From contig JAFLUV010000071.1 in the NCBI GenBank assembly GCA_022508635.1, positions 1 through 11,105 on the forward strand: a stretch of DNA of 11,105 nt, written 5' to 3'. The DNA is from Prevotellaceae bacterium (GTDB lineage Bacteria; Bacteroidota; Bacteroidia; Bacteroidales; Bacteroidaceae). Positions 1 to 6,685 of this stretch are shown here, one piece after another (within the stretch, counting starts at the first letter, position 1; each line of letters begins with the position of its first letter). The notes beneath the pieces are model-generated. The model made no database searches. It was not told where the DNA came from and saw only the letters and a list, made by a program, of their open reading frames with translations. A program made the translations under genes and the position numbers.

Positions 1-300
1 TGAACGAAAGGGTACACGACAAGCGCATCAAGAGGAAAACACCGCCATACATGCGTCCAAGGCTGCGTAATACCTTCTTCAGTATAAAGCGGAACATGCC
101 ACTGCTGTAGACATTTCAGGACAGGACGGAAACAGGGTTACCCAATACCAACAATGTCTTGGAAGGACTTTTTTCAGACCTGAAGATAAAGGTGAGAGTT
201 CACAGGGGAATAAGCAGAAAAATAGACGCAAACTACTTGATGAATACATCAACAGGAACTACTAAAAGAGAAAAATATCCTACTTTTTGTCCAAGCAGCC
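1..300 (+). mobile_element. Right end of a degraded IS256-like (IS1249-type) insertion sequence
   Basis: This stretch holds the 3' part of a transposase gene (ending near 265) and about 35 bases beyond it, which would include the right terminal inverted repeat. The left end lies outside the window, so neither the inverted repeat nor a target-site duplication can be confirmed. The boundary near 300 is inferred from where integrase-like coding on the other strand seems to begin. The transposase carries two inactivating lesions, so the copy is dead in cis. Confidence 0.5.
3..265 (+). pseudogene. Transposase C-terminal fragment, IS256-like variant (IS1249 type), with internal stop and frameshift
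   Basis: The frame opening at position 3 reads RIKRKTPPYMRPRLRNTFFS then IKRNMPLL, and hits TAG at 108-110. The same frame continues with TFQDRTETGLPNTNNVLEGL, FSDLKIKVRVHRGISRKID. The pattern NTNNxLEGLFSDLKxKxRxHxGxS is the conserved C-terminal block of IS256-like transposases with a zinc-binding N-terminus (IS1249-like), and in relatives an aromatic residue sits where the TAG is. A second lesion follows near 227-231: the expected C-terminus, KLLDEYINRNY and stop, is found in another frame ending at 263-265, which fits loss of one base. The gene begins upstream of the window. The family assignment is from remembered motifs; the broken reading frame is seen directly. Confidence 0.75.
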
Positions 301-448
301 CCAAATAGTCTCGCAAACATTCCAATGCGGAGCGATAGTTCTTTGCCGTCCCTAGATGGTTGCACTCTGACAAGAACTGTATTTGTTCTTGCATAAACCC
401 GATAACGGAAATATGTCGTCCGGGATTTTTAACTTTTACTTTTGACAT
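301..448 (-). pseudogene. N-terminal stub of a tyrosine recombinase/integrase, cut by the IS
   Basis: An ATG at 448-446 opens MSKVKVKNPGRHISVIGFMQ, EQIQFLSECNHLGTAKNYRS, ALECLRDYLG. This resembles the SAM-like core-binding (arm) domain of Bacteroidales tyrosine recombinases, where a helix with a GTAxNYxxxLxxLxxFL-like pattern is typical. After about 48 residues the frame runs into IS-derived sequence and stops at 233. The catalytic domain with its R...HxxR...Y residues is absent. If the gene was split by insertion, the remainder should lie left of the IS, beyond the window. A TAnnTTTG box sits 29 bases upstream of the ATG, so the native promoter may survive. The family call rests on a short segment and is tentative. 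Confidence 0.55.
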
Positions 449-476
449 AAATTCATGATTTAGAATTAGAATAAGA

Positions 477-484
477 CAAAAGTA
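477..484 (-). promoter_or_regulatory. Putative Bacteroidetes -7 box for the integrase stub
   Basis: The minus strand reads TACTTTTG (TAnnTTTG) here, 28 bases before the ATG at 448, which would leave a leader of about 20 bases. No TTG at the usual 19-20 base upstream spacing was seen, so this is only a half match. Confidence 0.35.
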
Positions 485-586
485 TATCCGCCAGACATAT
501 TATAGCCTTGACTTCCTTGAGCGACCTGCACGAAGTCTTTGTATAGAGAATTCGTCCACGTTCGTGGCGTAAGCCTTAACTTACTT

Positions 587-2434
587 TTAGAACTGGAAAT
601 AGATGAACGGTTGCATCTCGGCGCTGACAAACTGATAGATGACGAATACGGCCAGGATGCAGGCGATGCACATGAGTGGAAGAGGCAGGGAAGCAAAAGC
701 CAGACGATAGCGCCGCTTCCAGTCCTCGGGCAACCAGTGGAGGATCATGCCAAGCAGGAAGAGCAGGAAGACGCTGCGATAGGCATTGACGATGGCCCAC
801 TCGTTGCCCGACCAGCGCGAGCCGATGCGTGTCACCATCTCGCTGGCTGTCTGCCATGCTTGTCGATTGGCAGAAGCAGGATCAAGATTGCTGCCCGAAC
901 GGAAGAAGAGACGTGTGAAGCTGATGAAGGTAAATGTGACGAGTATCGCCCAGGCCCGCCCCAGTTTGTTCCACAATGCAGTGCCTTCCGCCCACAGACG
1001 GATCCAGGCACTAACGGCAATGAAGATCATAAAGCAGAGCAGCATACGCCATAGCGGCGCGGGCCACGACAAGGCTACTCCCCAGCAAGCTGCGGCTATG
1101 ACGGTGGTGGCTATGACCCGGTAGAGCGGACGGCAGTCGCGCCAGAACTTGTAGACTATCATTCCCACACCGTTGAGGCCACCCCAGATGAGGAAATTGA
1201 GGCTTGCACCATGCCAGAGACCTCCCAGCAGCATCGTTATCATGCTGTTGAGGTTGGCGTATATCTTGCGCCGGCGTTCGGGACTGTACCATGCTGTCAG
1301 GATGACGGAGACGGCGATAAGAGCCGTGCCTGCCGCTATCCAGCCGTTGCCGCTCAATATCAGACTGGAGAGTGTGAGAACAATGATCCAGAAGTATGTG
1401 CCGAAACCTATGCTGCGGTTGCCGCCAAGGGGAATGTACAGGTAGTTCTGCAGCCAGCGGCTGAGGCTGATGTGCCAGCGCTTCCAGAAGTTAGAACAGT
1501 TCTCAGCCTTGTAGGGCGAGTTGAAGTTACGCGGCAGATGGAAGCCCATGAGCAGTGATAGTCCGATGGCAATGTCCGTATATCCCGAGAAGTCGGCATA
1601 GACTTGCAACGAATAGACAAAGAGGGCAGCCGTGTTCTCGAAGCCAGTGAAGAGCATGGGATTAGCAAAGACACGATCCACGAAGTTAAGAGCCAGATAG
1701 TCACTCAGGATAATTTTCTTTGCCAGACCACCCAGTATCCAGAAGATGGCAATGCCGAACATGCGGCGGCTCAGAAAGTAGCGTCGGTAGAGCTGAGGTA
1801 TGAAGTCGCTTGCCTTGACAATAGGACCTGCCACGAGTTGCGGGAAGAAACTGACGTAGAAGCCAAAGTCGAGGATATTGCGCACGGGACGCACAAGGCC
1901 TCGATAGACATCGACTGTGTAGCTGATGACCTGAAAGGTATAGAACGAGATGCCGACGGGCAGGATGATGCGGTCGACACTGAAGAGGGGAGTGCCTGCT
2001 ACCGTATTGAAACATTCGGCAGCCACGTTAGTGACCTTCAGGTCAATGCCAAAAATCTGCCCCACAATGTCGGCAAAGAAGTAGCTGTACTTGAAATAGC
2101 AAAGGATGCCAAGGTCGAGCGTAACGCTGAGCGTCAGCCAAAGTCGCTTTCTCCATCTTGCCGTGCTTGCATGTATGCGCTGCGCAATGAAGAAGTCACT
2201 GCACGTGACCAGCAACAGCAATCCTACGAAAAGTCCGCTCGTCTTGTAGTAGAAAAGCAGGCTCACCGCCATGAGATAGGCGTTGCGCATGAGTGTGCGC
2301 CGCTGCATGAGGGCAAAGCCGGCATAGACAATGCAGAAGAACACCCAGAACTGCATCTGGGTAAAGAGCAACGGGCTGTTCTCGTTGAAGGAGAAAACCT
2401 TCTGCAGGTATCCTATGAATATGTCAGTGTTCAA
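587..2434 (-). CDS. MBOAT-family membrane O-acyltransferase (AlgI/PatA-like)
   Basis: A 615-residue polytopic membrane protein of the AlgI branch of the membrane-bound O-acyltransferases, which pass an acyl (usually acetyl) group from a cytoplasmic donor across the membrane to an extracytoplasmic partner. Family landmarks are all present: FYTFQVISYTVDVYRG at 164-179, FPQLVAGPI at 197-205, WKRWHISLSRW at 317-327 with His321, and GGLWHGAS at 404-411 with the putative catalytic His408. Hydrophobic helices run through the whole length and the protein ends PFIYFQF, a common C-terminus in this branch. The start is TTG at 2434: a stop lies four codons upstream, the next ATG (residue 27) would cut into the first conserved block, and the N-terminus ENSPLLFTQMQFW aligns with the LF-rich start of AlgI proteins. 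It overlaps the upstream SGNH gene by 11 bases, implying translational coupling. The substrate is unknown. Confidence 0.9.
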   Translation of the reverse strand: MNTDIFIGYLQKVFSFNENSPLLFTQMQFWVFFCIVYAGFALMQRRTLMRNAYLMAVSLLFYYKTSGLFVGLLLLVTCSDFFIAQRIHASTARWRKRLWLTLSVTLDLGILCYFKYSYFFADIVGQIFGIDLKVTNVAAECFNTVAGTPLFSVDRIILPVGISFYTFQVISYTVDVYRGLVRPVRNILDFGFYVSFFPQLVAGPIVKASDFIPQLYRRYFLSRRMFGIAIFWILGGLAKKIILSDYLALNFVDRVFANPMLFTGFENTAALFVYSLQVYADFSGYTDIAIGLSLLMGFHLPRNFNSPYKAENCSNFWKRWHISLSRWLQNYLYIPLGGNRSIGFGTYFWIIVLTLSSLILSGNGWIAAGTALIAVSVILTAWYSPERRRKIYANLNSMITMLLGGLWHGASLNFLIWGGLNGVGMIVYKFWRDCRPLYRVIATTVIAAACWGVALSWPAPLWRMLLCFMIFIAVSAWIRLWAEGTALWNKLGRAWAILVTFTFISFTRLFFRSGSNLDPASANRQAWQTASEMVTRIGSRWSGNEWAIVNAYRSVFLLFLLGMILHWLPEDWKRRYRLAFASLPLPLMCIACILAVFVIYQFVSAEMQPFIYFQF

Positions 2435-3605
2435 GTTCGGTGGTGACTAAGGCGTTGTAGAGGAGGTCGGCAAGCAGTTCGTAGCCTGCGCGCAGGAAGT
2501 GTATGTGGTCGCGGTTCATGAGACGTGCATTTACCCAATGGTTGCTGCTCCCGTAGCCTCCCATGATGCGGAACTGGTTCCAGACTGCTCCGTCGCATTC
2601 CCGTGCCAGATCCATCATTGCCTGCTCTACCTTTTGCGTGTTGCGGTTGAGGACACGACGTTGTCTGCCTGCCCGCAGCCAGCAGTCGTTGTTCGTAATG
2701 AAGAGGAAACAGGCATTGGGATTGGCTTTGCGTATCTCGTTCATGAGGTTGCGATAAGAAGCCTTGAAGGCTTCGGCATCGAAATGCGAAAACGGCACGT
2801 TGGCATCGTTGATGCCTATGCCCATGATGACCAAATCAGGCGGACAGAGCAAAGAAAGCTCCTCTGCCAGAAGCTCGCAACGAAGCCACGAGGGCACGCT
2901 GGCACCGTTCACGCCGCTTTCACTATAAGTGATGCGCTGTCCGCCTTCGGGGAAGATGCCACGCAGGACAAAGCGTGCACTATCCTTCATCTCTCGCCAT
3001 GCAATGGTACAGAGACTATCCGGCTTGTCCAGAGAAAAAATAAAATCATCACCTTTACGCTCTGCCTCAAGTGTATCGCCAGAATTGCATACCAGATAAG
3101 GCTCAGCTCCGCCTTCGGCTTTCCCGATGACGTGCAAGCGGCGGAATGCGTACTTGGCAGGTAGCATCAGCTGGAACGAGGCCAAGGAATCGGAAGTAAT
3201 GGCTGCTGCGCCACTCATGCCAAACTGCTCCGTCGGTGAGGACTCCAGACAACGCGACTTGTCCCATGTCCCCGAGGACGTAATGCTATAGTCGGCAGGA
3301 GCATTGGAACGGATGGCTTTCCACGGAAAGAGCATGCCGCGAGATGCACCAATGTTTTCCCTGAGCCGATGCGAGAAGATGCCAGCCTGAACGTGGCTGC
3401 CGCCTATGTGCAGGATGTTGAGGCGTGTGTCGTTGTCGCGCAGGCAGCAGAGAAGTGAGTCGAAACGCTCGCGCGAGCCAGGGATGTCAAGCCTGTTCGT
3501 GCCTATGCGTATGCCAGGCACATTAGGAATGGGGATGCTGTCTTGTGCCGAGAGGGCAAAAAGCATACACATTATTATATATACAGTAGCTGTGATGCGT
3601 TTCAT
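2424..3605 (-). CDS. Exported SGNH/GDSL-fold protein, putative O-acetyltransferase or esterase partner of the MBOAT
   Basis: A 393-residue protein with an N-terminal signal peptide (MKRITATVYIIMCMLFALSA, likely cleaved before QDS). The SGNH blocks can be followed: block I is HIGGSHVQ with nucleophile Ser70, block II-like is GVNGAS at 231-236, block III is GIGIND with Asn266, and block V is RDHIHF with Asp366 and His369. Block I has GGS rather than the usual GDS. SGNH proteins next to an MBOAT (AlgX/AlgJ, PatB, DltD as analogues) generally transfer the acyl group to the polymer or remove it. The start is ATG at 3605, which overlaps the previous gene's stop in an ATGA arrangement; a longer open frame reaches 3851 but lies inside the upstream gene and lacks a sensible N-terminus. 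Periplasmic location is inferred from the signal peptide. Confidence 0.85.
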   Translation of the reverse strand: MKRITATVYIIMCMLFALSAQDSIPIPNVPGIRIGTNRLDIPGSRERFDSLLCCLRDNDTRLNILHIGGSHVQAGIFSHRLRENIGASRGMLFPWKAIRSNAPADYSITSSGTWDKSRCLESSPTEQFGMSGAAAITSDSLASFQLMLPAKYAFRRLHVIGKAEGGAEPYLVCNSGDTLEAERKGDDFIFSLDKPDSLCTIAWREMKDSARFVLRGIFPEGGQRITYSESGVNGASVPSWLRCELLAEELSLLCPPDLVIMGIGINDANVPFSHFDAEAFKASYRNLMNEIRKANPNACFLFITNNDCWLRAGRQRRVLNRNTQKVEQAMMDLARECDGAVWNQFRIMGGYGSSNHWVNARLMNRDHIHFLRAGYELLADLLYNALVTTELEH

Positions 3606-5089
3606 TCCTGTATCTCCTCCTGATATGTTATTATAGCGGCGGTGTCCTCTGCCGTGAGTTCTACCTTCTCCTGCCCTGTGCGGAAAAGGTAGAAGCGGTA
3701 ATAGAGATGGAGCGTGTCGTAGAGCAATCGCGCTATCTTCTTTGCTCCGAGCGGCGTGAAATGTATATAGTCCTCGCCAGCCAGTTGCGGGCTTGCCTCT
3801 ACCCATCGGATGATGCTTCCCCTGCCACCCATGGCAGTGTACATGTTCCAATAGGCTGTTCCGGTCTCATTGGCTGCTGCCCGGAGGCTGTCGTTCAGTT
3901 CCGGAAGGATAGGGTAGGACTCCATCTCTCCGTCTTCTCTATTACGAGCCATGTCGGCAGGTCCGATGAAAAGTATCTTGGCTTCGGGCGCAAGTTCCTG
4001 GAAAGTACGAATCAAATGCTTTATGTTTTCCTTGAAAGCATGCAGCTTTTCGCGATTGAGGTAGGGTGTGCTGTTGCCACCGTATTGCAGGATGATGAGT
4101 GCAACGTTCTCGCGGCTGAAGAAAGGTCTGAGCGACGCACGACTGATAGTTGTCAGGTCTCTGCCCGAGCTACCGCGCATGGGGATGTTGTCCATGCTGA
4201 TGCCAGTCGTTCCGTCTAACTGAATACCCAGAATATCCGTTTCGCCCTGCACCTCCAATGTGACGCTACCTACGGCTCTTCCCATTGATGTGCTGTAGAA
4301 ACAAGGTTCTTCTCCGCTTGTCAGTTCCATCTCCTGTGCTTCCTCTTCTTCGTTGTTTGTCTTTACAAGCAAGGTTGCTGGCTGCCGGGTCATGACGGTA
4401 ATACGGCTGAAGCTGCGTGAGCAGGAATAGTCCTTTCCGCCGATTCCCGTGAGTTGTATGGTGGCATGTTCGGGGATGTGCGTCACCTTGGCCATCGGAC
4501 CGTAGAAATTGTCAGGGATACGCATGTTAGCAGGACCGTAGGCCAGGTATTGCGGCAGGTCGTCGGGAACGATGCTTGAATTGAGGGTGAAGGTAGGAAT
4601 GCTTTGCAAGGCTGGCACTAATCCTACGCCCATACCTCCGAATTCCTCCTGAAAACGCTGGCGAAGAAGGCTTGTGATGCGATCACATTCTATCTGAGAG
4701 TCGCCGTAGTGCATGATGCGCACATGCCGTTTGTCCGCCCCTTGCAATGCCTGCCAAAGTCCGTCCAAGTATGTCTCATCGTCGTCGGGCATGTAGATAC
4801 GTGCGGCATCAGTCGTACAGTAGGCGCGGAACTTCTCTATCTGCATGTTGTTTAGCGAGTCTTGGCGCATTTGCAGCAATTCCTCCGGGGTAAGTGGAGG
4901 CAAGGTGTCAACCTCTTCATAGGCTGTATATGCCTCTTCTTCGTCTCCTCCCATAACTTCAGCCAAAGCAGGGAAGCGCAGACGAATGCTTTCTCCCAAA
5001 GGCAAACCGGCGGAAGGGAAGCAGGTGCAGAGCAGGACAAGACCTGCCAGAATGCTGCAAAAAAACAATAGAGACTTGTATGCGTTCAT
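3602..5089 (-). CDS. Membrane-anchored or exported SGNH/GDSL-fold protein, first gene of the O-acylation operon
   Basis: A 495-residue protein beginning with a hydrophobic segment (about residues 5-25) that can act as signal or anchor; no convincing lipobox is seen. An acidic, Pro-rich linker (about 48-75) leads into an SGNH domain: block I MHYGDSQIE with Ser131, block II-like MRGSSGRD (304-311), block III LQYGGNS with Asn339, block V EDYIHF with Asp440 and His443. All four catalytic positions are conserved. The region between about 200 and 300 (PEHATIQLTGIGGKDYS and following) looks like an inserted beta-rich module, as in AlgX/AlgJ-like proteins, but I cannot assign it. ATG at 5089 is preferred over the in-frame TTG at 5116, because that TTG forms part of the promoter -7 box. 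It is followed by an ATGA overlap with the next SGNH gene. Confidence 0.85.
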   Translation of the reverse strand: MNAYKSLLFFCSILAGLVLLCTCFPSAGLPLGESIRLRFPALAEVMGGDEEEAYTAYEEVDTLPPLTPEELLQMRQDSLNNMQIEKFRAYCTTDAARIYMPDDDETYLDGLWQALQGADKRHVRIMHYGDSQIECDRITSLLRQRFQEEFGGMGVGLVPALQSIPTFTLNSSIVPDDLPQYLAYGPANMRIPDNFYGPMAKVTHIPEHATIQLTGIGGKDYSCSRSFSRITVMTRQPATLLVKTNNEEEEAQEMELTSGEEPCFYSTSMGRAVGSVTLEVQGETDILGIQLDGTTGISMDNIPMRGSSGRDLTTISRASLRPFFSRENVALIILQYGGNSTPYLNREKLHAFKENIKHLIRTFQELAPEAKILFIGPADMARNREDGEMESYPILPELNDSLRAAANETGTAYWNMYTAMGGRGSIIRWVEASPQLAGEDYIHFTPLGAKKIARLLYDTLHLYYRFYLFRTGQEKVELTAEDTAAIITYQEEIQE

Positions 5090-5113
5090 CCAGGGATAAC
5101 TGCGAAACGAATG

Positions 5114-5121
5114 CAAAGATA
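5114..5121 (-). promoter_or_regulatory. -7 box of the SGNH-SGNH-MBOAT operon promoter
   Basis: The minus strand reads TATCTTTG, a TAnnTTTG match. Transcription would begin a few bases downstream, giving a leader of roughly 20 bases before ATG 5089. No good TTG lies 19-20 bases upstream, so recognition may rely on the -7 box or a regulator. The last three bases of the box are the alternative TTG start, which argues against that start. Confidence 0.6.
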
Positions 5122-5143
5122 CATCTTTTTCTGCACATAAATG

Positions 5144-5173
5144 TTGTATTTCCCGTGAAAATACGTAACTTTG
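5144..5173 (+). promoter_or_regulatory. Promoter of the LOG-family gene
   Basis: TTG at 5144-5146, a 19-base spacer, then TAACTTTG at 5166-5173: a full Bacteroidetes sigma-type promoter. It is arranged back to back with the operon promoter on the other strand, their -7 boxes about 44 bases apart, so a single bound regulator could affect both. Confidence 0.75.
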
Positions 5174-5201
5174 TCATGCAATGATATTAAAAGCACGCAA
5201 C

Positions 5202-6320
5202 ATGGCAAGAGACAGGTACCGGCAGATTAAGGAAAACAGTGAATTGACTCAGCTACTACAAGAACATAGACAAGAATTGAGGCGCTATGCCTTCCAGAGT
5301 GTGGACTTTGCTGCTGTACCGGAACTTGCATTGAGACATGTCTATCGTGAGTGTCTTTTCCTGAGTTGTAAACTGCCGATGGGGCTCAAGCGTCAGTCTC
5401 GCGATTGTCTCTTTCTGCCTAACATGGGTGAAACATTCTCTTTCCCCACTCATCTCTATTCGCCCGAAGAGTTGTACGACGGCTATTCGCCCGATGTTCC
5501 GAAGAGTTATGAGAAGTGCTACGACGGGCGTGTCTATCGCCACTATCTGAAGAAGGGGAAACAAGTCACCGACATCAAGGAGACCTTGGCACGCACCCTG
5601 CATGACCATTCCGTCAGCGATTGCCTGCACGACTATCTTGCCCGTTTCGACGAGCGTTGCCTTGTCGGAGTGATGGGCGGTCATGGCCTTTCGCGCCAGG
5701 ACGCTTCGTACAGTATGGTGGCAAGGCTGAGTAAGCGCCTGACGGAAGCAGGTTTTCTAATGATAACGGGTGGCGGTCCCGGTGCAATGGAGGCAACGCA
5801 TTTAGGAGCATGGATGGCAGGACGTAGCGAAGAAGAATTGCAAGAGGCTCTCTCCGTCATGCGTGTCGCTCCGTTTTATACCGACCCTCTATGGTTGCCG
5901 ACTGCCTGGCAAGTGCACGACAGTTATCCCAACATGGGTTACGAGAGCTTAGGCATTCCAACATGGCTCTATGGGCATGAACCTTCCACACCGCTTGCCA
6001 CACACATTGCCAAGTACTTCGACAACAGCATCCGCGAGAACGGCATCCTCACGATTGCCCGTGGTGGTATCCTTTATACCCCAGGCAGTGCCGGCACTTT
6101 GCAAGAAGTTTTCCAGGAAGCAGTACAGAACCATTATTTGACCTATGGCTATTCTTCTCCGATGATTTTCCTGAACAAGGCGTTTTGGACGGAAAGAGTC
6201 CCCGTCTGGCCTTTGATGATGAAACTTGTGGATAACGGTACATACAAGAATCTTATCCTTTGTCTGACCGATAGCGACGACGAGGTAATTCGTGTGTTGC
6301 GCGGGGAACAGAATGGATAA
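5202..6320 (+). CDS. LOG-family Rossmann-fold protein, putative nucleotide 5'-monophosphate nucleosidase
   Basis: A 372-residue soluble protein. From about residue 153 it has the LOG/lysine-decarboxylase-like Rossmann fold: VGVMGGHGLSRQD (155-167), then TGGGPGAMEA (189-198), then TPGSAGTLQE (293-302), the counterpart of the LOG signature PGGxGTxxE. Glu302 is kept but the second glycine is Ser296 and the next residue Ala297. Characterised LOG and PpnN proteins cleave the N-glycosidic bond of nucleoside monophosphates, giving base and ribose 5-phosphate; substrate here is unknown. Some 150 residues precede the fold, longer than minimal LOG proteins (about 200 residues), with no domain I recognise. 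Two starts are possible, ATG 5181 and ATG 5202; the promoter -7 box ends at 5173, so 5181 would be nearly leaderless and 5202 is preferred. It stands alone, divergent from the O-acylation operon. Confidence 0.8.
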   Translation: MARDRYRQIKENSELTQLLQEHRQELRRYAFQSVDFAAVPELALRHVYRECLFLSCKLPMGLKRQSRDCLFLPNMGETFSFPTHLYSPEELYDGYSPDVPKSYEKCYDGRVYRHYLKKGKQVTDIKETLARTLHDHSVSDCLHDYLARFDERCLVGVMGGHGLSRQDASYSMVARLSKRLTEAGFLMITGGGPGAMEATHLGAWMAGRSEEELQEALSVMRVAPFYTDPLWLPTAWQVHDSYPNMGYESLGIPTWLYGHEPSTPLATHIAKYFDNSIRENGILTIARGGILYTPGSAGTLQEVFQEAVQNHYLTYGYSSPMIFLNKAFWTERVPVWPLMMKLVDNGTYKNLILCLTDSDDEVIRVLRGEQNG

Positions 6321-6524
6321 ATGGATAAGATGGATAAAAAGAAAAGGGCGCACTGGTGATGTGATGAAACTCCGAAAAACAGGTTTTGAGAGTTCACATG
6401 CCTTTGTAATCCACCTAACCATGTAATGGGATGGCACGCCATTGGCAAGCGAAACTTTTCTCGGTAGTAAATAATAATTTGATGAGTATCCCGATCGAAC
6501 CAGTACGCCCGTCTGTCTGTCATT

Positions 6525-6543
6525 GCTCTGCCAGCTGCGGAGC
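6525..6543. other. Strong 7-bp stem hairpin
   Basis: The + strand GCTCTGCCAGCTGCGGAGC folds as a 7-bp stem (GCTCTGC with GCGGAGC, one G-T pair) around a 5-base loop. In minus-strand RNA the G-T pair becomes a C-A mismatch, so the fold is better on the + strand. The minus-strand sequence resembles a tRNA D-arm (GCTC...AGCTGG...GAGC), but no complete cloverleaf follows. Confidence 0.45.
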
Positions 6544-6566
6544 TCTTTGGGCTTTCAATTGTATTG

Positions 6567-6597
6567 CAAAGTTATGCTTTTCCCTTGTATCCTGCAA
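6567..6597 (-). promoter_or_regulatory. Putative promoter facing into the intergenic region
   Basis: On the minus strand, TTG (top-strand CAA at 6595-6597) is followed after 20 bases by TAACTTTG (top strand 6567-6574). The match is as good as those in front of the clear genes, yet no credible ORF lies downstream before the LOG gene, which runs in the opposite direction. It suggests a non-coding or antisense transcript starting near 6560, or a chance match. Confidence 0.45.
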
Positions 6598-6625
6598 GTT
6601 TTTCTTTCTTTTTCTTCTCTCATGC

Positions 6626-6656
6626 TTGTTAATTCAATGATTTTCCCCTAACTTTG
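6626..6656 (+). promoter_or_regulatory. Promoter of malQ
   Basis: TTG at 6626-6628, 20 bases, then TAACTTTG at 6649-6656. A T-rich stretch precedes it. A transcription start a few bases after 6656 would make the ATG at 6659 part of or ahead of the transcript start, so translation more likely begins at ATG 6686. Confidence 0.75.
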
Positions 6657-6685
6657 TTATGCAAAATCCAATTAACAAGATAACT

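Larger units (their letters stand above)
6321..6625. other. Intergenic region without a convincing gene; several hairpins
   Basis: Open frames here are short, lack recognisable protein features and overlap flanking signals, so I call no gene. Contents seen: a weak hairpin at 6366-6395 (ACTC/GAGT arms plus an inner AAAA/TTTT pairing) just after the LOG gene, without a clear T-run; overlapping short inverted repeats at 6417-6449 (CCATG...CATGG-like and GCCATTGGC); a strong hairpin at 6525-6543; and a minus-facing promoter-like signal at 6567-6597. The region could be a long leader for malQ or could encode a small RNA on the minus strand. Confidence 0.5.

Noticed and set aside
556..567. Terminator after the MBOAT gene
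   Set aside because: CCAC/GTGG forms only a 4-5 bp stem and no T-run follows on the minus strand.
1604..2446. Plus-strand 280-codon open frame opposite the MBOAT gene
   Set aside because: No recognisable domain; it mirrors the MBOAT coding sequence, which has all family landmarks.
3606..3851. N-terminal extension of the second SGNH protein (open frame back to 3851)
   Set aside because: It lies wholly inside the upstream SGNH gene, its composition is unlike a protein N-terminus, and a clean signal peptide begins at ATG 3605 with an ATGA overlap.
6490..6566. tRNA gene on the minus strand
   Set aside because: A D-arm-like hairpin and a GGTTCGATC word are present at roughly the right spacing, but the anticodon, acceptor and T stems do not pair.
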